The notes under the pieces: generated by a model
Told to the model about the DNA's origin: nothing
What the model saw: the letters and a program-made list of their open reading frames with translations, nothing else
Databases searched by the model: none
Part shown: one piece after another, positions 52,501-63,369 of the stretch
How the letters are laid out: each line of letters begins with the position of its first letter
Numbering within the stretch: position 1 is the stretch's first letter
Program-made: the position numbers and the translations under genes
DNA from: Channa striata
Lineage: Eukaryota > Chordata > Actinopteri > Anabantiformes > Channidae
Reading direction: 5' to 3'
Length of the DNA stretch: 64,000 nt
NCBI GenBank assembly: GCA_033026295.1
Contig: CM065172.1
Coordinates: 17,231,165-17,295,164, forward strand

Positions 52501-55500
52501 TTGAAAAGCATTCTCATTTATTATAATTTAGTAATGATTACGGAACATGCGGTGGCACATTGATTTCGAGTTTTATGCTAACTCTAACTTAAGTTGCATA
52601 TCGCAGCTTTGGCCTGAACTGACACTATTAATTCATCAGTTAACTCCCCTAAGTGTGTAAAAGCTGAGCTGTGCTGTAACACACATTATGTTACAGGGAG
52701 GGTAAAGGCACCTGAAACACTCGTGACATATTAACCATGTTGCAGATATGTGCCTGCTGAGATATTAAAACCCTCTCTCTTTGAAATTACATTCATATAT
52801 TGTTTACTACTGTGTTTCCCTAATTATGTTGTGTTGGCGACATACTGGCTGGATTATGTTTAAAAGCTAAGGGGCTATTTTTGTGTTTGTTTGTTTCCTG
52901 AATGAATGAAGAACTACTGCAGAGTTGGCAGAAGGTGCTCGGGCTGGATGGCAGGCACACAAAGAGCATGTCTGTCACACCAGAGACCAGAGTTCACGTC
53001 CACAGTCCTGTGTGTGATCAGACTCAGGCAACAAGCGCTATACGATGCTGTAAGATCCGATCCACATACTTGCCACTTGCCAACGTGTTCTCCATGCATT
53101 ATTAGAAAATGTAATCCTGTTGAAATTACATAAGAAAACATATTTGCTGTTATTAATTGATTATTTATATGTATTCATTTCTGTGAAACAGCTTTTGCTA
53201 ATAACATTACAAACAGGCTTTATATTTAGGCCTAGTTTAGTATGAAAGTGAATGCCAGCACATAACAGCAGTGTGATTTGTGTTACACTATTGCTCAACG
53301 AAGAAAAACTAACTAGATTGTCACTGACTATGAATCATTGAAAACTAATAAATATTGATAATAAACATTTTTTGTGAATATATCCAGGCATAGAGTCAGG
53401 TAGAGTGCCTGGCAAAGAAGTAGTAAAACACATAAATCTGCCTAAACCAAAAGGCAATAAATGCTGTTTTGTTAGATGTTGGTGGGTGCATTTTGTTGTA
53501 GTATCACTGTAAAAAGCCATCAACTCTTGACAAGAAAGCAAATTAGTGTCTTTTTCAGAATTTTAACCGAGCAAAACAAAAAGCATGAGCAAAATGTTAC
53601 TGATATTATTCTTCTCGTGCAATCCCAAAGCAGAACAAATACGCTAATTTTCCCAAAAGCTTGTATATAGACAAACAGAAAATGAAGGGAATGTAAAACA
53701 ATGTCGTTAAAGCATATGGCAAACTGTAAATTAATGCCAGAACGTACAAAATAGTTTGTTACTTCACTGATCTGCTGTCACATTGCAGTCATAAGCCACA
53801 TTTGAACTGATGTCTGACTGGTGCAACAGGCTGCAGGTTTCTCAGCAGGCCTCCGCTCACGGAGCCTCCATACTCTAATGAAGAGCAGCCTCAGGCCAGG
53901 CTGGAGGCTCAAGGTTACATACCTGCGAACTCTCCTCACAAAGAAATCAGCAGCACCCATCTTAGAGAGATAAACAGTACTCAGCTCCGCTTGGATGGAG
54001 GCTGACTCACTGGCTCGGTCTGTGGAAATGTCTGCTGTTCGCTGGCCGCGGCTTAATCCCTGTTTTTCTGTGATTTGTAATCTGCAGGAAATGGTGTGAC
54101 TGTCTACTGCCAGAAAAGACCTGTCTCCTATAATAGGCGAAATTACTGCAAATCAGAAATGTCATGGCCTGCACACACTTTCTCACTGACCATTGTGTGT
54201 TGTGTTTGTCAGCTCTGACCTTGATACACATCCTACAGACGCTGACGAGACATTTCATGGTTTGTCTGAGTTTTCTGTGTTGATGTGCTCATGTTGATCT
54301 GATTATCTCTGTGAGTGAGTTACAACAACCTCTGCAAGCTATGGATCTTGCAGCTTTGTATTAGATTGTGACATTTTTTTAGGAACTGCAATTGTTTCCA
54401 TCATCTTTACACTAATAGACTCTAATATCTCTCTAATCATTATCAGCTTTCAAAACTACAAGCCATGACATGTAAACAGAACTCATTCTTGCTCCCGTTG
54501 CTGGCTCACTGAAGAGTTGCCTGGAAAATGAGTTGCATTTCATTTTCATACTGATTTGGTGGAGGAGGTGATACCTGGTCCTGTTAATTATTCATGTGTC
54601 AGTAATGTGTGCAGCTGTTCTCCTCTCAGACAGGAAGGAAGAGATCAAACTGATCTCTAATCCACACATTCAGGTAAAGCAGTGAATGCTGACAGTCTTG
54701 TCTGCTGTTAGTGATGCCTTGGGAATGTATTGGCATAACATTACTCAGATATTTTTCATGTTATAGATCTGGATTATTAATGTTTTTTGCCATGTTGTTA
54801 TCATGACTGCAGGGATGGCACATCATTTCAAATGTCAGATTCACCCCTTTAGTTTGAAATGAAAACCTAATAGATAAATTACCATTACAGACATTACTGG
54901 TCCCCAGAGCATGAGCAATGATAAAGTCAGAGGCTGTGAAAGTCCTGAGTTTCAAATTCATAGTTTTTTTGTTTTTTAAGTACATCTCTGTGATGTATTA
55001 CAATCCCAGAGATACAGTATGATGGATATCTTCAGAATGAATCTGGATAATTTTCTCAATCCCTCAAGCAGCATCATTACATCAAAATGTTAAATTTTTA
55101 ACACATTCTATGACTAAATATCAGCAAAAATTTGCATCAGATTCTGCAACAGCTGTACTTTGTATTTAGTGCTAATTAGCAGGTGTTTCCATGTAAATAT
55201 AGCAAACTAAGACATGTCGAAAATCACACCCTCTCAGTTACTATTTATGATGGACACTCAACAGTTTACTCAGCAGGGAGCAGCCAAATACATATTTGTA
55301 ACAATTAAATAATCATCATTGTCTTGTTTTTCTCATCACTGTCACCTGCAGTGCCGCACAATAGTGACATTTGCACATATAAAACGGGGAACAGTGCACC
55401 GGGGCATTTATTAGCCTACATACACGGATGGTAGGTACATTTTCTTCATTTTGAGGACAGTGAATAAACCAATTTACCCCCTCAAAATTCAGACACTAAA

Positions 55501-55718
55501 ATGAAATGGTAGACACTCAATGTAGGGCACTATTTAGAAAATTGTGAGTAATTTCAAACGCAGCTTTTAGGATGCATGTTAGTATGATAGTGTAGCCCAG
55601 GTTCAGCCTCAAACGACAGATATGGTTAAATTTAAATGTATTTTTACTATGGATGTTTGAGAATGAAAAGTATTCAGTACATCACTTTGTCTCACTCCCC
55701 TGTCTTTTTCCTCAACAG

Positions 55719-55906
55719 GAGTAGCTCCTGTGACCACTGAAGCAGTCTGTGTGGAGGAGCATGTTGTGACAGCCATGTCTCTGGAGATGGAAAAGACCAT
55801 CACCAAGCTGATGTACGACTTTCAGAGGAACTCCACCTCTGATGATGACTCCGGATGTGCGCTGGAGGAATACGCCTGGGTTCCCCCCGGCCTCAGCCCT
55901 GAGCAG
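55719..55906 (+). CDS. prickle2: PRICKLE2 first coding exon (start of PET domain)
   Basis: PRICKLE2 is a cytoplasmic PET/LIM protein of the planar cell polarity pathway, acting with Vangl and Dishevelled at the membrane and also at synapses. The exon has its acceptor at 55717-55718 and donor GTATGC at 55907. The ATG at 55775 gives MSLEMEKTITKLMYDFQRNS, then STSDDDSGCALEEYAWVPPG, which matches vertebrate PRICKLE2 very closely from memory (44 codons). Bases 55719-55774 are taken as 5' UTR. Mammalian PRICKLE2 seems to start four codons earlier, but here that codon reads GTT, so 55775 is the first usable in-frame ATG. An upstream ATG at 55761 is out of frame and stops after two codons. Confidence 0.95.
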
Positions 55907-57354
55907 GTATGCAATCAGCAGTCTTCTTTCTTCAAGCCACAGATATTCTGCTACTGATCTGAAAAACAAAACATTGGATGATGATTATTATTAAATCCGC
56001 TTCATGGTGTTTTAGTGTCTTTGTGTCGGACTGGGGAAGAGGGAAAGGCTGATATGACATACAATTCACTACAAATCAGAGACTTGGCCGTCAGTCGTTT
56101 CATGGCAGAATAATTGTGAGGACATTTTTAAGCAGCAAGCGTTAAAGTTGACTCTGTGTAGGAACCAAGTTCACAATCAGACCAAATGACAACCATAATC
56201 AAAATAATGAAAAGGGCCGACAGACTGAGCAGCTACATTGAAGATTACTTTGCCTGGAAATGCGATAAGACATCTGAACAAATGTAAGATGTTAAACAAT
56301 TTCAAATGATGAGATTTTTTTTATCAATCAACTTATTGCATAGTCACCTATATTGTCTTGTGCTTTTTTTAATGAGGGAAAAAAAAATCTATTTCCTTAA
56401 TTACCCTAAACTATATGACTACTTATTAAAAAATGAGATATTCATTCCATAATTGTGTGTAATTTGCCATTTGTCATTTAATGATTCTTTCTCATTCTAA
56501 GCTTCAATTTGGTCTGTTTTTTTTTTATTTCGAACATTTAAACCCAGAGGAATTAAAGTAATTTGAATCAGTGAATGTTTGGATGAATCTAATTGAAAAC
56601 GTGTGGCAATGTGTTTGTGCGGCAGGTTTTCACAATTCCCTAACTGGACTCATTTCCAGCTTAAATGCCTTTTAACTGCACACATTACTAAGCTAATGTA
56701 ATCAATTGTGCACATCCAGAGAAAGATTTACTCATCATTTCTTTATTTTTGTCCATTATTTTCGTCAGCTCTGACATAAGATAAAAACTATAACAACTGT
56801 TCGACTATATTGGGTGTAAACACTTAGGTCTTTATTTAGTAAGAGTAGCACACTAATGCAACAGGCCTCCAAAAGCTCTGTTAACAGATGACAAGCTGGG
56901 CTGATAACAGTCATTTTCTCCAGTCAGCCATCTTGACAGGATGCTGAAAGAAGCTGCAGCCTCTCCCATCCAACAGGAGACGCAGACAATTGTATCTGCC
57001 TGTTGCTTTTTTTAATGCACTTGAATGTAATGATTTTAAATCTTGTCACTTCTGGTTTCTCCCCGCACAATGCCATCAATGGGACTCACAATTTCACACA
57101 AAAATCATTTCAATCAGTGCAGTTCATCGAGCTGTCAGAGCTCAAAATCCCCAGTATGGCTGAGTTTGTGTGACAACAGGGTTTATATGTATTAGGATGT
57201 ATTGGATTTATTCGATTTCTGAAAAAAAAAAAGGCACTAGCTGATTAATTCTGCTACTGACCATCAGTGACCCAGCGGATACTATAATGCAAACATGCCA
57301 AACATTTCGAGATCCCAGATTTTAATATTGGTGGATTTTCTGCTATCCCTTCTA

Positions 57355-57590
57355 ATTATTATCCATCTATCCATTCTTCATCTTTAAGCCCTTCTCTTGT
57401 TCAGGGTCATGGGAGGTGGAACCAACTATTCAGACTCACATACCAACAGGCAATTTAGGAGGCACGTCTTTGGACTGTGCAAGGAAACCAGAGCACCCAG
57501 GGAAAACATGCAAACTCTACACAGACAGGCTGCAGCTGGCAGGTCGATCAGAATCGGGAATCTTCTAGCCGTCTAAGCCACTCGCAACTT
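57355..57590 (+). repeat. decayed copy of a widespread fish dispersed repeat
   Basis: Contains TATCCATTCTTCATC, GGCAATTTAGGAGGCA, GTCTTTGGACTGTGCAAGG and AAAACATGCAAACTCTACAC in the order seen, from memory, in a very common fish repeat. Non-coding, with approximate ends. Confidence 0.65.
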
Positions 57591-57734
57591 TTCTGCCGCC
57601 TTTTACATTATTACAGTTTGTTTAAATTTGAATAATGTGTTGATTTTGACTCTAGTTTAGACAAGATAACTGTAATGCAGAAAGAAAATTTTCAGTACTT
57701 TTGCATTAACACATAAATAATAAAAGTCTAATAT

Positions 57735-57840
57735 ATTATGTAGAACAGTATAATAACATTTACAGACATTTTGCTGTACTTAAGTACATTTTCATGATCA
57801 TACTTACAAGGGATTTAGAATAAATGTAACAAATGCATGT
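57735..57840 (+). repeat. fragment of the TACTTAAGTACAATT-type fish repeat, 3' part
   Basis: ACATTTACAGACATTTTGCT, TACTTAAGTACATTTTCATG and ATCATACTTACAAGG match, from memory, the 3' half of the element whose other parts lie at 8126 and 39626. Confidence 0.5.
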
Positions 57841-59838
57841 GAGAATTTAGTTTCTAGCATGACGATCAGCCCAGTTATTCTCCTATGCTTTTCCTTTTCC
57901 ACAATAAAAAAGCTGGAACTTTTACTAATCAATCAGAAATTGTTGAAATCCCCTAATTTATTAGGTTAAGGCACAGTCAAAATGTTTTAGAGGTGAATAT
58001 ATTGCATCTTTACTGCTACCAGTGCTGTTCTGTGGGTCTCATTTCATAGAAGATATTAAAAGCACATCTTCACAATAAGATATATTCAGGAGCATATGTT
58101 CCTAAAAAAAACTAAATTGCATAATTTAGTAAAGGGTCTGAATAGTTCTTTCACCATAAAAAACTAAACTGTCTAAATATCTGCTGCAGCACATCATATA
58201 CAAGGACATTTGAGGTTTTAGTCATGTTTAGGACAAGAGAATAAACAATTAAATTGGGTAGGGTTTCCCATAATTTTAGAATAAAAAAAACTATGAATTA
58301 GTCAATTATTAGTAGTTAATGTCCCAACAGGTTTGTTAAATGAGTAACTGCTTTTTTTTTTTGCTAGGCAAAATTCTTACAGTTCCCAGCTTTCCTGGCT
58401 TTCTATGGTAGTAAATGGAATATCTTTGAATTTTTAACAGTTTGTCATCAAGCAAAACAGGAAAATATCACCTTGAGCTCCATAAACATTAATGAATTAA
58501 TTTTTAAAATAGCCCAAAGCCTGAGCCAAGAAAAGGGGATGGAAATTCTTTGATTTAATTTGTCCTTACCAAATTCTTCTCCTTCCAAGCATATTTTGGA
58601 GTTTTTGGAGAAATGTCCCTCACCTCAGATAGCTCTGTCACCCTTCACAGCAGTGAATAAAATAAGAAAGTGGGCTACAGAGAATGTGAGGGGCGACACT
58701 CAGAGATGCACTTTTCCTCCCCTCTCCCTCACCGCCCTGCTGATTATGTAAATTGGATCACAACAACTTCTGCAAAATAGATTTTTGCACTGCAGTGAAC
58801 ACTAGACTACTTTGTGTCAAAGGCTACTTTGCTGAAAATAAGAGACAAGTGACAAGATTGCTTTCGTTCCTTTTGAGTGTTTATTTCTTGAACACCAGTG
58901 AAGGTTTTCTCTTTTTACCTGCTAACATGCAAATAGAAAAGGAGTTTCAGCCCAAAGATATCAAGTTCTGCTCCACCACGAATTCTAATTGCAATACCAG
59001 TTTGAGTAACTGTGACTTCCTTTAAGCAGTGTTAATAATAGCTGCTGAAAATTTAAACAACCTGATGCTGTCCAAGGTTGTGTCTGCAGCACAAGGCTCA
59101 TTCTGCCACACTAACTGTTTTCCAAGGGCTGCAATGGCAGAGGGTATGAAGACCATGATAAATGCATTTGAAAGTGATTTCAGATTTCAGAATTTCAGAT
59201 CCATTTGGTTTGTCATTGTAAATTAATAACAAGGTAGATCACGCAAAAAGCCTTCAATCGGCCGCCAATGTTCAACTCAAATTTATACTAATTTCTATAA
59301 CAATGTCCTATAACAAGTATTTTTAAAGATCATGTGATTACTTGTATGGTGTCAATTTTTGTAATGAATGCAAGATCCCTCAGTTCTAAAGCATCGCTTT
59401 ATCTTGCAGGTCAGAGTTTCAATTTTCTTGCCTTAACATTCATAGTTTTACCTGCCTGCAGAATAAGATAGTTTGTGAATATTGTCAAACTTGTCGCAAC
59501 TAAAGAGTAGCACCCAAAAAAAAGAGGAAAGACTTGTAAGAACTGCATAAATTGCACTCCGGGTGTCTGACCTTTCCCTCTCTGAGTTTATTTTATAGAC
59601 TGTTACTCTTCCTGTACGTCCACAATTAGACAGCCTCCTTTTGAAAATCTGTGATTTCATTTCTTCACCATCTTTCAGGGAACAAAACCTTTTGTTTTGG
59701 TCTTTAAGTTGTTCTAACCTGTAAAGTCTGTGTAAATTCATGCACTTTTGATCTTGAAGATGCAGGCAGACCATCCAAGTACTAATATGTGGATGTTTTG
59801 CATTATCAGTATCACATGCTGGGTGTTGAATGTTTCAG

Positions 59839-59952
59839 GTGCATCAGTACTATAACTCCTTACCAGAAGAGAAGGTTCCTTACATAAACAGCCCAGGAGA
59901 GAAATATCGTATCAAACAACTGCTTCACCAGTTGCCACCACATGACAATGAG
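59839..59952 (+). CDS. prickle2: PRICKLE2 coding exon, PET domain
   Basis: Acceptor TTTCAG before 59839 and donor GTAAAA at 59953. It has 38 whole codons (residues 45-82), in phase 0 at both ends. It reads VHQYYNSLPEEKVPYINSPG and continues to LLHQLPPHDNE, the conserved core of the PET domain, which helps set membrane targeting and conformation of Prickle proteins. Confidence 0.96.
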
Positions 59953-60070
59953 GTAAAACATTTTACATGACACGGAAAATTTCTAAGTTTTATGAGAACC
60001 TGTGTTAATATCATTTCCAGCCTTTAGAAACGTACACAGTGGTGCCTGATGATAAACGACTGTTGTTCAG

Positions 60071-60208
60071 GTGCGTTACTGTAATGCGCTGGATGAGGAG
60101 GAGAAGCGAGAGTTAAAGCTCTTCAGCAACCAACGGAAGAAGGACAACCTGGGCAGAGGCAACGTCCGTCCTTTCCCCCTCACTATTAATGGCGCACTCT
60201 GTGATAAG
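60071..60208 (+). CDS. prickle2: PRICKLE2 coding exon, end of PET domain
   Basis: Acceptor TTCAG before 60071 and donor GTAAAC at 60209, 46 codons (residues 83-128). It reads VRYCNALDEEEKRELKLFSN and then GRGNVRPFPLT, the usual end of the PET domain. The last residues, LCDK, supply the first zinc-binding cysteine (C126) of LIM domain 1, so the LIM1 zinc knuckle is split by the next intron. Confidence 0.96.
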
Positions 60209-60706
60209 GTAAACTCCACCACAAGTACTTCTACCTTTTGCCCAATAGCACTTAGTCACTTATGACAGTACCCAACCCAGCATCCTTTAAAGCGTGGGGC
60301 TCTGTCCTTTTTATTTTTTCTAATCCATCTGTAAACTATAATTCAGGCCATGTGTAAGACTACTGCGTTTGCTTGCTTAGGCTTTCTTTGCATGTTCTGT
60401 TAGATAAAATACACACAAAAATGAAAACATTTCAAAGATCATAGTTATTTCTAGTGGCACCTTCCCACCCTCTTTCTCTATATCTAAGAATTTATGTTCA
60501 TTTTTTCTCCACTTTTTTCCTACCGTTTCATTTTTTATTCCACCCTCGATCTTTCCTTTTACTTTCACCCCTTTTCTAATTTTTCTGTTTGTTCCTCTCC
60601 CCTCTCTTCATTGCATCTACTCCCCAATAATTTCTATCACATAAAATCTTTCCTCTATTTTGCTGAATTCCCTTCCCTTTCTCGTGTGCCCTCTCCTCTC
60701 CTACAG
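60209..60706 (+). other. prickle2: prickle2 intron with long pyrimidine-rich 3' half
   Basis: From about 60480 to the acceptor CTACAG at 60701-60706 the plus strand is strongly C/T-rich. This lack of stop codons lets a frame run into the next exon, but there is no sign that it is coding. Confidence 0.8.
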
Positions 60707-60910
60707 TGCGGTGGTCAGATAAACGGAGGGGACATTGTGGTTTTTGCTGCGAGGGCGGGTCATGGGAAATGCTGGCACCCTCATTGCTTTGTCTGCAGCA
60801 TGTGTGAGGAGCTGTTGGTGGATCTCATCTACTTCTACCAGGATGGCAAGATTTACTGTGGCCGGCACCATGCCGAGAGGCTGAAACCCCGCTGCTGTGC
60901 CTGTGATGAG
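60707..60910 (+). CDS. prickle2: PRICKLE2 coding exon, LIM domain 1
   Basis: It has 68 codons (residues 129-196) between CTACAG and a GTGCGC donor at 60911. It reads CGGQINGGDIVVFAARAGHG, then CWHPHCFVCSMC, LLVDLIYFYQDGKIYCGRHH. Zinc ligands C129, H152, C155, C158, C161, C179 and H182 follow the LIM pattern, together with C126 from the previous exon. The last residues, CCACDE, open LIM domain 2 (C191, C194). Confidence 0.97.
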
Positions 60911-61426
60911 GTGCGCCTGTCTGGGCCCAGAGCCTTCGGGTTGGAAATGGCTGAATGGTTCATGGCTCAGAGACTTGGATGTAGTTTAAACTGGTCTGGA
61001 GAGAAAAGATGTTTCAGTATTCCTGCCATGTCTCAGAAAGTCTGCTTGTTTTATAACCATAATGTGTGGCATGCACGCCTGAGATAGCAATAATATTACT
61101 TTTGGCCACAGTTTGTTGCACTAATTAAGTAAACAAACCTCGCCGGGCTTCAAAGTACAGTAAAATGTACTAGTTCAGGTGTCTGTTTTCTTTAACAGAG
61201 GGACATTTTTATTTAATATAGTTTCAGTTCTCTTTACAAATAATTCCGTACAACTGGTAGCACAAGCTTATCTGATACCCAAACGTAACCATAAAGTAGT
61301 CTTTGCAAAAACTGCAGGTGTAAAAGTAGTTTTAAAGTCTTGAATGCATGATTTCCCTTCAACGTCAAGAAATACCTGCGTAGAATATCTCTGTTCTTTA
61401 AAGTAATTCATCTCTTTATTGCGCAG
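60911..61426 (+). other. prickle2: prickle2 intron between LIM1 and LIM2 exons
   Basis: GTGCGC at the 5' end, GCGCAG at the 3' end. The LIM1 frame stays open for about 175 bases into this intron, to a stop at 61085-61087, but without any conserved protein, so it is read as intron. Confidence 0.85.
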
Positions 61427-61613
61427 ATAATCTTTGCTGATGAATGCACCGAGGCAGAGGGCAGGCACTGGCACATGAAGCACTTCTGCTGCTACGAGTG
61501 TGAAACCACCCTCGGTGGCCAGCGCTACATCATGAAGGATGGACGACCACACTGCTGCAACTGCTTCGAGTCGCTCTACGCAGAGTACTGTGACGCATGT
61601 GGAGAACACATAG
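61427..61613 (+). CDS. prickle2: PRICKLE2 coding exon, LIM domain 2
   Basis: Encodes residues 197-258 and the first base of codon 259, with donor GTACGA at 61614. It reads IIFADECTEAEGRHWHMKHF, CCYECETTLGGQRYIMKDGR, then CFESLYAEYCDACGEHI. H215, C218, C221, C239 and C242 continue the LIM2 zinc sites, and C251/C254 start LIM3. The match to vertebrate PRICKLE2 is close throughout (from memory). Confidence 0.97.
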
Positions 61614-63089
61614 GTACGACGCTCGCTTTCTATTACTGCTTTAAGTCCTTTAACACATATGAACTGTTACCAAAACACAAGGCCATGTTTTCCTACGCTT
61701 ACACCACATCATATACAGAAAACATCTAACAGCCGTTTATTGTAAGTGTGGGTGTTATCAGCTCTGTTGGCTTGTGTGGCACAGCTGTGGAGAGGCGGAG
61801 TTAGTTCAGCGAGATGTGGATGGTTATTATCACCAGCTCCAGGAACAGTGAACGTGTGTCACAGAGGATGCTCCCATGTTGTATCCAGATGGAAGCTGTG
61901 GAAAATGATTACTTCCCCTAGCTGGAGAAATGTATTTGTGCTATCTTACAAAGTAATAAGCTATGGGCACAAAATCATAAACGTTTCTTTTTAGGAGAAA
62001 AAAGGCTCAGTCTATATTTTTATTTAATTTAAAGATGCACATCTGACAAAAAATTAACCCGAAGCTGCATGTAACTTTTTGCTGTGTTTTTGACGCTCCA
62101 AAACAGAACAGTTATGGCAGAAGTGCCAACATCTTCCTTGCGAAATGCATTTCAGAGGGTCTTACTCTTCTAGCCAATCAGAGAGGGTTAAACCATGTGC
62201 AGTATGTACAGATGTCAAAGATTCCACCGTTCCCATCAGTGAGATACCACAAGCTTTGACACAATGTCAGTATTTGAAATTCAGGTGGATTGATTTGAAT
62301 TCTCATGCTACATTCTCATGATGCATATTGTAGCTTTAACCTAATGGCTGATATCAGACAGTTTGCTATATTATCTTTATAATTGTAGAATATTATTTAT
62401 TCACTAGTGTTATATAGTGTTGGTAATAGCTGCTATCACATTAGCATTTAGGCGATGACATTTTCATTGGAGGGGTTCGATAGGGTTTTAGCAATATATG
62501 GTGTGTTCAAGTAAAAAAAAAAAATTAATACGTAGCCAATAACTGTATGGCATTTAAAAATCTGTTTAAAGTATATGCAGGCTTACAGCATATTGCATGT
62601 AGATCTACTTAAGTAGATTATCACACACAATAAAATAATAAAATGTAAAACAATAATTATCAGCACACTGACAATTTGCTAGGGAGTAAAGGCTTGAGGG
62701 TTCGAGGATAATAGCTGCTTTGTATTGAAGTTTTCCCATTTTGAGAAGTTAACAAGTGTTAATGGTTGTAGCTGAGGATATCAGGTAGGTTTCTTTTTTT
62801 GTTGTACGTGCAGTGGACACAGAGTACTGGTCATACTGTTAATAATGCTTGTAGCATACATACAAGAGTACACTGTGCAGAATAAATAAGTTACTTGTGC
62901 TTTATGGTTGCTATGGTAATTTGAATCCCATTTGCACTGATAACAGTGGGAATTTTTTTGGTAGTACTTGGACTATAGCCCCATCTAGCAACACCTTGAC
63001 ATATACGCAGTTAACACTAGGCCCACAGTGTATTTACCAATAAACTTGTTTTTGACTATCAAATATACATTTTTCCCATCTTACCAAAG
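61614..63089 (+). other. prickle2: prickle2 intron between LIM2 and LIM3 exons
   Basis: About 1.5 kb of AT-rich DNA with no exon seen. An RFX-like GTTGCTATGGTAAT lies at 62907-62920. Confidence 0.85.
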
Positions 63090-63244
63090 GTATTGACCAA
63101 GGCCAGATGACTTATGATGGGCAGCACTGGCACGCAACTGAGGAATGTTTTTGCTGTGCCCGGTGCAAACGATCTCTTCTGGGCCGCCCATTCCTGCCAA
63201 AGCAAGGGCAGATCTTCTGCTCTCGGTCCTGCAGTGCTGGACAG
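63090..63244 (+). CDS. prickle2: PRICKLE2 coding exon, LIM domain 3
   Basis: Completes codon 259 (Gly) and runs to residue 310, with donor GTAATG at 63245. It reads GIDQGQMTYDGQHWHATEEC, FCCARCKRSLLGRPFLPKQG and QIFCSRSCSAGQ, the third LIM domain of Prickle proteins. The three LIM domains mediate protein contacts, while the PET domain precedes them. Confidence 0.97.
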
Positions 63245-63369
63245 GTAATGGGGTTCGAAATTCGTTTGAAAGTTTATTGTAAAAAAATTGTATGTATCAG
63301 TGATTTCCTATTTATTATTTTTTAGATATCAGTTCAATAACTGTAATTTGTTTCATTGGAATCAATCAG
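63245..63369 (+). other. prickle2: short prickle2 intron (125 bases)
   Basis: GTAATG to AATCAG. Nothing else noted. Confidence 0.9.

Larger units (their letters stand above)
31605..55718 (+). other. prickle2: putative prickle2 intron 1 (about 24 kb)
   Basis: Starts with GTGAGT and ends TTTTCCTCAACAG at 55718. No internal coding exon is recognised. The longest frame (33028-33576) starts in a poly(C) tract and looks like chance. The intron holds several microsatellites, a repeat relic at 39626, a strong X-box/CCAAT cluster at 49484-49536, and much AT-rich DNA that could include enhancers. Confidence 0.45.
55907..59838 (+). other. prickle2: prickle2 intron 2 (3.9 kb)
   Basis: GT at 55907 and AG at 59837-59838. 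It carries two interspersed repeat relics (about 57355-57590 and 57735-57840). No exon is recognised inside. Confidence 0.85.

Noticed and set aside
60494..60706. Open frame upstream of and in phase with the LIM1 exon
   Set aside because: It is open because the intron tract is pyrimidine-rich. It reads as Phe/Ser/Leu-rich low complexity and is preceded by a good exon-3 donor at 60209.
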